In this document: in pieces, positions 17,973-25,500 of the stretch
Numbering within the stretch: position 1 is the first letter of the stretch
Layout: every line of letters starts with the position of its first letter
Origin: Tenacibaculum sp.
GTDB lineage: Bacteria > Bacteroidota > Bacteroidia > Flavobacteriales > Flavobacteriaceae
Direction of reading: 5' to 3'
NCBI GenBank assembly: GCA_022448525.1
Contig: JAKVCX010000010.1
Coordinates: forward strand, 62,001-126,000
Length of the DNA stretch: 64,000 bases
The notes under the pieces: model-generated
Told to the model about the DNA's origin: nothing
Database searches by the model: none
Seen by the model: only the letters and a program-made list of their open reading frames with translations
Translations under genes and position numbers: made by a program

Positions 17973-20360
17973 ATGACAATACGAAACTTTCATAGCAGTT
18001 CAGATTTAGAATTACCTCTACATATTAATATCAGTTTTAAAATGGTTTACGACCTTTTTGTTAAATACACTGATAGTCAATACGAAGGACATCCTTATCA
18101 TGTCTCTGCCAAACATATGGTAGAAGAAATAAACAAGATTCCTGAGCTGATTGAAGGTTTTTCTGACTTTTCATTACTTGAAAAACACGAAGAAATTATT
18201 GATCTTGTTCTAGATCCATTATTCCCAGAAATTCTTAGCGGAAACGAAATTAAAGCAGCAACAGTTCCTTTCTCTTTTACTTGCTTTAAATTTACTAAGC
18301 GATTTGAAACGATTTTAGAAAATGCTGGTAAAGATTATCTTTTTGAAGTTCGAAATTTTGAGCCAGACGCTATGTACATTTATGCATGTACATTAATCTT
18401 AGCCGCTATTTATAACTATCCTGTTGATTTAAAACGTCCTTTCTACTTTGACATTCCAGACGAGAATACGGGATTCACAAGACACTATAGAGTTGCATTC
18501 AATGGAGATTTTATGGACATTACTCCAACTCCCGATGCTCCAAAAATTACAGAAGACGATATAAAGTTGTTATTAGACAATTTTGACAACATAGATATCT
18601 GGAGAGAAAAATTCCCTCCAAATTCATACATTTTCAAAGGGTTTGGTATCATGAACCTTTTTGATGTTACAGCTGATGAAACTATCAATTCGATTCAAAA
18701 TAATTTAATTGGTAGAGAAGATGAATCAATGACTGAAAAAATTAGAAATAATTTAAGAGACTTTTTCGGTATAGGTGATTTAAAAGTAGGTTATTCATTA
18801 TTCGATCTTGGTAACATTGACGAGGGTCAAGTAAAAGTTAAACGATCTGAAAGTATTTTATTAAGTAACCAAGGAAAAATTACCTGTACAAAATATTTTT
18901 GTAACTACGTTATTAATAAAATCTTTGTTGAAAATGAAAGTGTTGTTATTTCAGATGTTCAGAAATACAAGGAACTTTCTGGTGGAAATCACTTTTCATT
19001 GAATCTTGAAGAAAAAGGTATTGGAAGTATTATTTTAATTCCAATAAAAACAGCTGCAAATCAAGATTTACTTTTACTTGAAATGGCATCTCCAAGAACC
19101 TACGAATTAAACTCAGTGAATAAGCAAAAACTACGAGACATTGTTCCAATGTTTAGAGCTGCAGCAGAGCGTAATTCTGAAGAATACTTAAATGTTTTAG
19201 AAGCAACAATTCAGGAGTTTTATACATCTATTCATCCATCAGTTAAATGGAGATTTTATGAAGCTGCAGAAAATTATCAAAACGCGCTTTTAGACAAAGA
19301 TGAAGATGCAAAAATTGAAAAAATTGCATTTCATGATGTATTTCCATTATACGGACAATCTGATATAAAAGGATCTTCGAAAGCAAGAAACTTAGCAATA
19401 AAACAAGATTTAACGAAGCAATTAAATGCTGCGATTCATGTTTTAAGAGAAGCCTGCAAAAAAGAAACGCTTCCTATTTATGATGAATTAATGTATCGTG
19501 TTGAAGATTATTTAATTGAAGTTAATAAAGGAATGAAAGCAGGAGATGAAGTTGCTATTCTAGACTTTTTAAGAAGAGATATATATCCTGTTTTCAACCA
19601 TATTAAAGAAATAAATGAAGAGTTAACTCAAGTTGTTAATCAATATTTAAGTCAATTAGATGATAACCTTCAAGTTGTTTATGAGAAAAGAAAAGATTAT
19701 GAGAGCAGTGTCACAAAACTAAACGACAAACTCGCTAAGTTTATTGATAAAAAGCAAGAGGAAGCTCAAAAAATATTCCCTCACTATTTTGAAAGATATA
19801 AAACAGATGGTGTTGAGTACAACATGTACATTGGACAATCTATAACAAAGCAACATAAGTATGACTCGTTATACTTATATAATTTACGATTATGGCAATT
19901 ACAAACCACCTACGAAATGGAAAACGTTGCTTATAATTTGAGAAAAAACTTAGATTATGATTTACGTGTTGCGTCCTTAATTCTTGTACACAGCAATCCA
20001 CTTTCTATCGAATTTAGAATGGATGAAAAGCAATTTGATGTTGATGGAGCCTATAATATTCGATATGAAATTATTAAGAAAAGAATAGACAAAGCTCATT
20101 TAAAAGGCACTAAAGAACGTTTAACCGTTCCTGGTAAAATTGCGATAGTATATTCTCAGGATAAAGATGCTGACGAATATTTAAAATACATCAAATTCTT
20201 ACAATCTAAAAACCAATTAGGAAAAGTTGAGTTATTAGAACTAGAGGATTTACAAGGCGTATCTGGATTAAAAGCAATTCGAGTTGAAGTAATTTACGAA
20301 ACAAAAGAAGATGAAAAGTCTTCTATGTCAATCGATCAGTTGATTAAAGACATGAAATAA
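17973..20360 (+). CDS. Large GAF-domain-containing protein, conserved in Flavobacteriia (795 aa)
   Basis: A 795-residue cytoplasmic protein without signal peptide or membrane segments. The central part (roughly 240-400) has the character of a GAF sensor domain (a small-molecule-binding fold), with the end GIGSIILIPIKTAANQDLLL typical of a GAF beta sheet. The N-terminal third and the C-terminal half (helical, with coiled-coil-like stretches around 560-640) are unlike anything I can name. There is no kinase, cyclase or DNA-binding output domain. The gene has its own promoter and is followed by the convergent HD-PycTM gene. It is probably a signalling or regulatory protein; the partner is unknown. 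Confidence 0.65.
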   Translation: MTIRNFHSSSDLELPLHINISFKMVYDLFVKYTDSQYEGHPYHVSAKHMVEEINKIPELIEGFSDFSLLEKHEEIIDLVLDPLFPEILSGNEIKAATVPFSFTCFKFTKRFETILENAGKDYLFEVRNFEPDAMYIYACTLILAAIYNYPVDLKRPFYFDIPDENTGFTRHYRVAFNGDFMDITPTPDAPKITEDDIKLLLDNFDNIDIWREKFPPNSYIFKGFGIMNLFDVTADETINSIQNNLIGREDESMTEKIRNNLRDFFGIGDLKVGYSLFDLGNIDEGQVKVKRSESILLSNQGKITCTKYFCNYVINKIFVENESVVISDVQKYKELSGGNHFSLNLEEKGIGSIILIPIKTAANQDLLLLEMASPRTYELNSVNKQKLRDIVPMFRAAAERNSEEYLNVLEATIQEFYTSIHPSVKWRFYEAAENYQNALLDKDEDAKIEKIAFHDVFPLYGQSDIKGSSKARNLAIKQDLTKQLNAAIHVLREACKKETLPIYDELMYRVEDYLIEVNKGMKAGDEVAILDFLRRDIYPVFNHIKEINEELTQVVNQYLSQLDDNLQVVYEKRKDYESSVTKLNDKLAKFIDKKQEEAQKIFPHYFERYKTDGVEYNMYIGQSITKQHKYDSLYLYNLRLWQLQTTYEMENVAYNLRKNLDYDLRVASLILVHSNPLSIEFRMDEKQFDVDGAYNIRYEIIKKRIDKAHLKGTKERLTVPGKIAIVYSQDKDADEYLKYIKFLQSKNQLGKVELLELEDLQGVSGLKAIRVEVIYETKEDEKSSMSIDQLIKDMK

Positions 20361-20378
20361 ATTCATAAGAAATTACTA

Positions 20379-21608
20379 TTAAAACAAGCATGCTACAGCG
20401 GAAGTTGTAGCATGTATACTTTGTGAGTAAAACGCAATTGCAAAAGCTATTACACTCACAATTATTCCGATCATAAAAACCGTATAAGTTGTTCGCAACA
20501 AACTATATTTTCTATTCAATACTAAACCAAGAAAGTATAAATCTTTAGTTAAAGATCCATATAAATAATCTCTATCTTTCATCATTTCACTCATTCCCCA
20601 TTCAAACTCTTGTAAACTCATTTTATGAAAGTTTCCGAAGAAAATTAAATTTACTTTTTTATTTGCAATATCTTCTTTTGAGAACTTTCCTTGTGTAACA
20701 TTTGGTCGTGTCGCTAAGATTGAAAGCACAATTGAAACAACAGTGAAAATTATGAAAATGATACTTGGATAAATTAAATAACTATTCGATGGGTTATCTA
20801 GCTTTGGAATTAACGTTGATAAGGCCATTGAAATAATAATAGCATTTACTGAAAGTAAAATATTAGCTTTCGTATCTGCTATATCACTCAAAGTAATATG
20901 ATTTCGTAAAGCTACTCTAAACATGGTTTCAATTCCACGCTCAGGCAATTCAACCTTTTCTTTTTTGAATTGTAATTCCTCTTTTTTCTGAGATAACTTC
21001 TTATTTTCTTGTTTAATTTTTTTCTCTGTTTTTAATAATTGAGCGAGATTCTTTGATTTTTGTTTCTCCCATTTTTTAACAGCCACATCTGAATAAAAAC
21101 GATGTCCATTCGTCAAGAAATTAATATTTTTCTTAATCCAATCGGTTTCTTTGATTTTTTCATTCGTAACTAGTTCCATTTCTTTCTGCAATAACTGCGA
21201 GAATTCAGTGTAATTCTTACTTCCCAAATGCGAACAATCTGCATCTTTTAACAATTTTTGTAAATCAGTAGAAGGATTACTATCCATTTTTGTTGCCAAA
21301 ATAGTGTCAGTTACAACATCTATAAACTCTTTCTCAACCCCCTCTTTATTTAAAAAGTCCGAGGCAATTTTTGCACTTTCATCTTCATGACCTTCAGATT
21401 TTATAGTAAATCCTGTATCATGAAACCAAGCAGCAACTAATAACCTTTCCCTATCAGCCTCTTCTAATTTTGCTTCTTCTGCTAATTCTGAAGATTTTTC
21501 AACAACTCGAAGCGTATGTGACAAACTATGATAAACTAATTTTGTATCTAACTTTTCGTTTAGCGTCGCCATTACAAAACTTTCTGTTTTTTCTAGAAGA
21601 GTGCTCAT
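20379..21608 (-). CDS. HD phosphohydrolase fused to Pycsar-type membrane effector domain (PycTM, DUF5706)
   Basis: A 409-residue two-domain protein. The N-terminal part (about 1-160) is an HD-superfamily phosphohydrolase with His31, the His63-Asp64 pair (AAWFHDTGF), His74 and a distal Asp122/Asp124 (KDADCSH). A lysine-rich coiled segment (180-220) leads to the PycTM domain (about 225-400): the TLSDIADTKANILLSVNA segment, membrane helices at about 249-267, 278-299 and 374-394, and the NRKYSLLRTTYTVFMIG motif. PycTM proteins are membrane effectors of the Pycsar anti-phage system, opened by cCMP or cUMP from a uridylate/cytidylate cyclase. No cyclase gene is in the window, so this is an orphan effector with its own possible nucleotide hydrolase. 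An inverted repeat lies in the short divergent region with msrB. Confidence 0.85.
   Translation of the reverse strand: MSTLLEKTESFVMATLNEKLDTKLVYHSLSHTLRVVEKSSELAEEAKLEEADRERLLVAAWFHDTGFTIKSEGHEDESAKIASDFLNKEGVEKEFIDVVTDTILATKMDSNPSTDLQKLLKDADCSHLGSKNYTEFSQLLQKEMELVTNEKIKETDWIKKNINFLTNGHRFYSDVAVKKWEKQKSKNLAQLLKTEKKIKQENKKLSQKKEELQFKKEKVELPERGIETMFRVALRNHITLSDIADTKANILLSVNAIIISMALSTLIPKLDNPSNSYLIYPSIIFIIFTVVSIVLSILATRPNVTQGKFSKEDIANKKVNLIFFGNFHKMSLQEFEWGMSEMMKDRDYLYGSLTKDLYFLGLVLNRKYSLLRTTYTVFMIGIIVSVIAFAIAFYSQSIHATTSAVACLF
20389..20414. terminator. Hairpin overlapping the end of the HD-PycTM gene
   Basis: CATGCTACA / TGTAGCATG, a perfect 9-bp stem with an 8-base loop, lies inside the last codons of the HD-PycTM gene and 28 bases after the stop of the convergent GAF-domain gene. 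Tails are not strongly T-rich, so its strength as a terminator is uncertain. Confidence 0.4.
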
Positions 21609-21621
21609 AAATCAGTAATTT

Positions 21622-21644
21622 AGTTTAGTAAAAGTAACTAAACT
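21622..21644. promoter_or_regulatory. Inverted repeat between HD-PycTM and msrB
   Basis: AGTTTAGT-7 bases-ACTAAACT is a perfect 8-bp inverted repeat in the 86-base divergent region between the HD-PycTM gene (start 14 bases away) and msrB. It could be an operator or a leader hairpin; no TAnnTTTG box is visible here. Confidence 0.35.
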
Positions 21645-21694
21645 TTAGCAATTTTAATAACGTAAGTTTTCTTACAATTTCACGACAAACTATT

Positions 21695-22144
21695 ATGCTT
21701 ACTTGGAAAAATATTATAGACTTCACGGTTAATGGAAATCCATTACCTGATAAAAGAATTGAAAAAACAGACGAAGAGTGGAAAGCTGAGCTTACACCAG
21801 AACAATTTATGATTACCAGACTTAAAGGAACAGAAAGACCTTTTAGTGGAGAACATTGTTCTTCTTTTAGCTCAGGCAAATATAACTGTGCTTGTTGTGG
21901 AACACCTTTATTTGATTCAACAATTAAGTTTGACTCAAGTTCCGGATGGCCAAGTTTTACACAACCTATAAAAGAGAACGCAGTAAAATATCATAAAGAC
22001 ACTACTCATGGAATGATTCGAGTAGAAATAGTTTGTAATACTTGTGATTCTCATTTAGGACATGTGTTTCCTGATGGACCAGAACCAAGTGGATTAAGAT
22101 ATTGTGTGAACTCATTATCAATTAAATTAGAAGATGAAAACTAA
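21695..22144 (+). CDS. msrB: Peptide-methionine (R)-S-oxide reductase MsrB
   Basis: A 149-residue enzyme that reduces methionine-R-sulfoxide in proteins. It shows both zinc-binding CxxC pairs (CACC around residue 66 and CNTC around 115), the GWPSF segment and the catalytic cysteine in RYCVNSLS near the C-terminus. No signal peptide, so cytoplasmic. The msrA gene overlaps its end by 11 bases, so the pair is translationally coupled. Confidence 0.96.
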   Translation: MLTWKNIIDFTVNGNPLPDKRIEKTDEEWKAELTPEQFMITRLKGTERPFSGEHCSSFSSGKYNCACCGTPLFDSTIKFDSSSGWPSFTQPIKENAVKYHKDTTHGMIRVEIVCNTCDSHLGHVFPDGPEPSGLRYCVNSLSIKLEDEN

Positions 22145-22664
22145 AATAGCTACAGTTGGGGGTGGATGTTTTTGGTGTACCGAAGCTGTATTTAATCAAA
22201 TTAAAGGCGTAGAAAAAGTAGTTTCTGGATATGCAGGCGGAAACGTTCCTGGTTATCCAACATATAGAGAAGTTTGTTCTGGATTAACTGGACATGCAGA
22301 AGTTGTTCAAATATCGTATGATCCTGAAGTAATTTCATGTCAGGAGATTTTGATAATTTTCATGACTACTCATGATCCAACCACTTTAAACAGACAAGGA
22401 GCTGATGTTGGTACACAATACAGATCTGTAATTTATTATACTAACGGAGAAGAGAAATCAGTAATTGAAGAAGTAGTTAAACAAGTTCAACCATATTACG
22501 ACAATCCAATAGTTACCGAAGTTAGTGAATTACCAACTTTTTATCCTGCAGAAGAATATCATCAAAACTATTATGCAAATAATAAAGAGCAAGGATATTG
22601 CAACTTTGTAATTACTCCGAAAATTTCGAAGTTAAGAAAGTTATATGCTGATAAATTGAAGTAG
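22134..22664 (+). CDS. msrA: Peptide-methionine (S)-S-oxide reductase MsrA
   Basis: A 176-residue enzyme that reduces methionine-S-sulfoxide. The catalytic motif GGGCFWCTEAVF is at about residues 9-20, followed by the GYAGG and the STHDPTT-like (MTTHDPTTLNRQGAD) substrate-site segments and EEYHQNY near the C-terminus. It overlaps the end of msrB in another frame and ends one base before the stop codon of the convergent radical SAM gene; no terminator is visible between them. Confidence 0.96.
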   Translation: MKTKIATVGGGCFWCTEAVFNQIKGVEKVVSGYAGGNVPGYPTYREVCSGLTGHAEVVQISYDPEVISCQEILIIFMTTHDPTTLNRQGADVGTQYRSVIYYTNGEEKSVIEEVVKQVQPYYDNPIVTEVSELPTFYPAEEYHQNYYANNKEQGYCNFVITPKISKLRKLYADKLK

Positions 22665-22665
22665 T

Positions 22666-23268
22666 TTAACTTGAAATTAAATCTTCTAAATATCTAATAG
22701 AATCTTTATGAGCTATACCATTAACTACAACTTCACCCGTATTTTGTATGGTAATGGTTAGCTTGTTTTTAATATCTAGTTTACTAGCCAATTCTTTGTA
22801 TCGATCAGTAAAGAAGAAATAGCGCTGGTTACTTGAGCCTGACCATGGACGCGATAAATCGTGTAACTTTTCTATATAAGACCCATCAACAAAAATATCG
22901 CATAGTTCAAGAAGCAAATGATTTGTTTTATTTTTTCTCCTTCTGATGTGTTCAATGGTGTAACCACTAAAAATCATTACTGACAATTTAGTTTGGTTCT
23001 TTATTTTTTTAATTAATGAGTACAGCGCTTCAGGCTGATCAAAAGGTTCTCCACCAAAAACAGTTATCCCTTCAATATCCTCTTTTACGTTTACTATAAT
23101 ATTATATAATTCATCAACGTTAATTTCTATTCCATTTTCTCTTTTCCATGTTTGTGGAACAAAACAATTTTCACATTGTATGCTACATCCTTGAACCCAT
23201 AAAACAAAACGTTTCCCTGGACCTTCAACCTCTGAAGAAGTGATATATTTATGAATATTTAAAACCAT
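22666..23268 (-). CDS. NrdG-like radical SAM enzyme, last gene of the AAA+/DUF1257/DUF2997 cluster
   Basis: A 200-residue radical SAM protein. The [4Fe-4S] cysteines are C28-x3-C32-x2-C35 within VLWVQGCSIQCENCFVPQTW, a close match to the NrdG activase signature, with SAM-contact FGGEP at about 71-75. NrdG makes the glycyl radical of the anaerobic ribonucleotide reductase NrdD, but no NrdD is in the window. The gene starts one base after the stop of a membrane protein and is the last of six packed minus-strand genes, so it more likely works on a partner in this cluster. It may activate or modify a cluster protein; which one is unknown. The YSL-type glycyl-radical consensus was not found in the neighbours. 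Confidence 0.85.
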   Translation of the reverse strand: MVLNIHKYITSSEVEGPGKRFVLWVQGCSIQCENCFVPQTWKRENGIEINVDELYNIIVNVKEDIEGITVFGGEPFDQPEALYSLIKKIKNQTKLSVMIFSGYTIEHIRRRKNKTNHLLLELCDIFVDGSYIEKLHDLSRPWSGSSNQRYFFFTDRYKELASKLDIKNKLTITIQNTGEVVVNGIAHKDSIRYLEDLISS

Positions 23269-23269
23269 A

Positions 23270-24268
23270 TTATAACTCTAACCTTCTTCCTCTAAATCTT
23301 TTTCTGGATGCATCCTTTGGCTCTTCATTTTCTCTCTCATTACACGTAATTTTCTCTTTAATATTCTCTTGAATATTTTCAGAAATATCATTTCTAGTAT
23401 AAAAATTCAATATTGAACTATAACTACCATTATCTTCTCTTTCTTTCACCAAATACTTAGCTTGTACCATTGAAATTCCTGATAATGTTGCAAAATCTTC
23501 CTCAGTTGCACTATTAACATCTAATAAACTGACTTCTTTTTCAACACTAATTACACCAATATTTTCATCAGTTTCATTGATTACATCTTCTAACAAATTA
23601 TTCGAATCCAATTTTCTTTCGTTTTTTAAAAATGATGGTCTTTTTTTCGAAATATCTTTTATCGATTCCACATAAGTGTGGGTAGTTTCAACTGAGAAAA
23701 ACGTATAAAATACTGCCAAGATGCATAGTATATAAATAATTCTTCGAGCGTACCAAAAGAGTCCTTCTTTTCGTACTGGAAAATCAAGAACTACCTTTTT
23801 ACCAGGATTATCTCTTTCATAATTGGCAACTTGTAAATGGTATAATTTATCTAAATGATTTTCTAAGGTATCTCCCGATTTATTAGTAATAAAATATGAG
23901 GTAAACACTCCTGACTCTACTTCAATTTTATGAATCGTTTCGATATTATTACTATCCTTTTTAATTTCATGATACCCATTATTTAATTCTGTAGTTACTA
24001 AAGAATAATTTGGGTTTATAGTTGAAAAATAATCGTTTCCATAAAAGAATTTTAAATTATCAACATCGTCCACCTTGTAGAACGATTTCATATAATCTTC
24101 GTTCGTTTTTTCATCTATTTGAACCGCATAATAGTAAGCCACAAATAATAAAATAGTTCCTAAAATTAACTTATAACTACCACTAAATAAAGAGAAGAAA
24201 ATTGCCACAATTGCATTGGCATATGGCACAAAAGCTAGGACGAAAATGATAATAGCAATTAAACACAT
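23270..24268 (-). CDS. Membrane protein with cytoplasmic ComEA-type helix-hairpin-helix, copy 1
   Basis: A 332-residue protein. Two membrane helices at the N-terminus (about 1-27 and 32-49) are followed by a 120-residue domain of beta character (YSLVTTELNNGYHEI, HKIEVESGVFTSYFI), a third helix at about 175-193, a charged linker and a helix-hairpin-helix domain (about 248-305, LLDVNSATEEDFATLSGIS then VQAKYLVKER). An acidic flexible stretch ends in R-F-R-G-R-R-L-E-L at the C-terminus. It is paralogous to the next gene upstream (24283-25269) along its whole length and shares its C-terminal tail with that protein and the AAA+ ATPase. HhH modules bind DNA or act as protein-docking units; here the function is unknown. 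Confidence 0.8.
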   Translation of the reverse strand: MCLIAIIIFVLAFVPYANAIVAIFFSLFSGSYKLILGTILLFVAYYYAVQIDEKTNEDYMKSFYKVDDVDNLKFFYGNDYFSTINPNYSLVTTELNNGYHEIKKDSNNIETIHKIEVESGVFTSYFITNKSGDTLENHLDKLYHLQVANYERDNPGKKVVLDFPVRKEGLFWYARRIIYILCILAVFYTFFSVETTHTYVESIKDISKKRPSFLKNERKLDSNNLLEDVINETDENIGVISVEKEVSLLDVNSATEEDFATLSGISMVQAKYLVKEREDNGSYSSILNFYTRNDISENIQENIKEKITCNERENEEPKDASRKRFRGRRLEL

Positions 24269-24282
24269 AACGAAAAATAATA

Positions 24283-25269
24283 TTAAAAATCCAGTACTCT
24301 ACCTCTTCGTTCATTTGAATCAGAAGTATCATCATCGTCTATATTATTTTCAACAAAAAGGAATTCTTTTAACTCATTTTGTAAATTCTGAGAAATGGAG
24401 TTTCTTTCGAAGAAATTAGTAAGACTTATATATTTTCCATTTTCATTTCTTTCTTTAACGAAGTACATCGCTTGAACTTTCGATATCCCTTTTAGCTTAG
24501 CAAACTGAGTATCATTAGCATTGTTTACATCTAATAATTTTAACGCTACATTTAAATCATTTTCACTTTTCTGAATTAACTCTTCAACCTCAATATTTGC
24601 ATTTACCTCATTCTCAACAATCATTTCAACTTCTCTTGATGGCTCGATACTTATTCGTGAATTGTTTCTTGTAGTTACCACTTCATCTTCTTTTTTTCTT
24701 CTCAATGTAAAAAAGCAATGAATCATGGAAATTATGATGATAAAAGGAGCAATCGTTCCGTAGTAAGAACGATAAACTACATCTTGAAAAACTACTTTTT
24801 TATTAGGATGATCTTTCTCGTAATTTTTTAATTGTTGCTCATATAATTTCTTTAGTCTGTCTTCAACTAAGTTTCCTTGTTGATCTAAAATAAAATAGGA
24901 TTTAAACTTCCCTCCTAAGGTTGTAATTTTATGAACCAACTTCTTTCCTTCATTCTGCTTAACTTCTTCATGATAACCATCTGAAAGTTGAGTGGTAGTT
25001 AAACTATACTGTGGGAATCGTATAGAAATATCATCAAAATAAAACACTTCTAAATTTTCAATTTTTTCTACTTCATGAGTTTTTAGCAAATGTTGATTTG
25101 TCTCGTTAGAATCTAACTCTAAAAGAACTACTGAAGCAATTAAAAATAAAGCAGCGTAAATCGCTGCAGAAAATTTCTTTATGAAAATTCCGTAACCAAT
25201 AGCAGCTATACTATTAAAAACAGGAACTATGGAAATAGCAATTATACCTACTAATTTTAGCTTTTTCAT
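24283..25269 (-). CDS. Membrane protein with cytoplasmic ComEA-type helix-hairpin-helix, copy 2
   Basis: A 328-residue paralogue of its downstream neighbour with the same plan: membrane helices at about 5-28 and 33-51, a beta-rich middle domain (YSLTTTQLSDGYHEE; NYEKDHPNKKVV), a third helix at about 170-188, a long charged linker, a ComEA-like helix-hairpin-helix (about 244-303, LLDVNNANDTQFAKLKGIS, VQAMYFVKER) and an Asp-rich tail ending R-R-G-R-V-L-D-F. Gaps to its neighbours are 13-14 bases, so it is in one operon. The middle domain has no match I can name. The two copies differ enough to suggest an old duplication and perhaps a heteromer. Confidence 0.8.
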   Translation of the reverse strand: MKKLKLVGIIAISIVPVFNSIAAIGYGIFIKKFSAAIYAALFLIASVVLLELDSNETNQHLLKTHEVEKIENLEVFYFDDISIRFPQYSLTTTQLSDGYHEEVKQNEGKKLVHKITTLGGKFKSYFILDQQGNLVEDRLKKLYEQQLKNYEKDHPNKKVVFQDVVYRSYYGTIAPFIIIISMIHCFFTLRRKKEDEVVTTRNNSRISIEPSREVEMIVENEVNANIEVEELIQKSENDLNVALKLLDVNNANDTQFAKLKGISKVQAMYFVKERNENGKYISLTNFFERNSISQNLQNELKEFLFVENNIDDDDTSDSNERRGRVLDF

Positions 25270-25283
25270 TTTAAAAATTACAT

Positions 25284-25490
25284 CTATTTACTGTTGTTTG
25301 ACAATTTATTTTCTTTGTTTACTTCAATCTCATTTTCATGAAATTCATGAGTAAGTTCATGTTCTAATGTTTCTCCTTCAATTAAATCTTCCAATACACT
25401 TATATACTCTAAACATTTTTTTCCTTTTACTCCTTCAACCTTTGCATTTACAGCCCCACTTTTTGTAATTTCTATTATAACTTTCTTCAT
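25284..25490 (-). CDS. DUF2997 family protein (68 aa)
   Basis: A 68-residue protein. The first 50 residues are the DUF2997 fold: three beta strands and a helix (KKVIIEITKSGAVNAKVEGV, then GKKCLEY at about 24-30, then ISVLEDLIEG) with the conserved G-K-x-C. Its C-terminal tail (HEFHENEIEVNKENKL) is an extra. DUF2997 genes are commonly found beside DUF1257 and Ycf46-like AAA genes, for instance in cyanobacteria as I recall; here the three are adjacent. The biochemical role of the family is not known. The conserved cysteine could be a ligand or the site of a modification. Confidence 0.85.
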   Translation of the reverse strand: MKKVIIEITKSGAVNAKVEGVKGKKCLEYISVLEDLIEGETLEHELTHEFHENEIEVNKENKLSNNSK

Positions 25491-25500
25491 TTCTTAGCAG

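Noticed and set aside
20379..22664. A complete Pycsar defence operon
   Set aside because: Only the effector-type protein is present; the neighbours are msrB, msrA and a GAF-domain gene, none of them a nucleotide cyclase.
22666..23268. Anaerobic ribonucleotide reductase activase paired with its reductase
   Set aside because: No NrdD-like gene or glycyl-radical loop is found in the window, so the classical pairing cannot be claimed.
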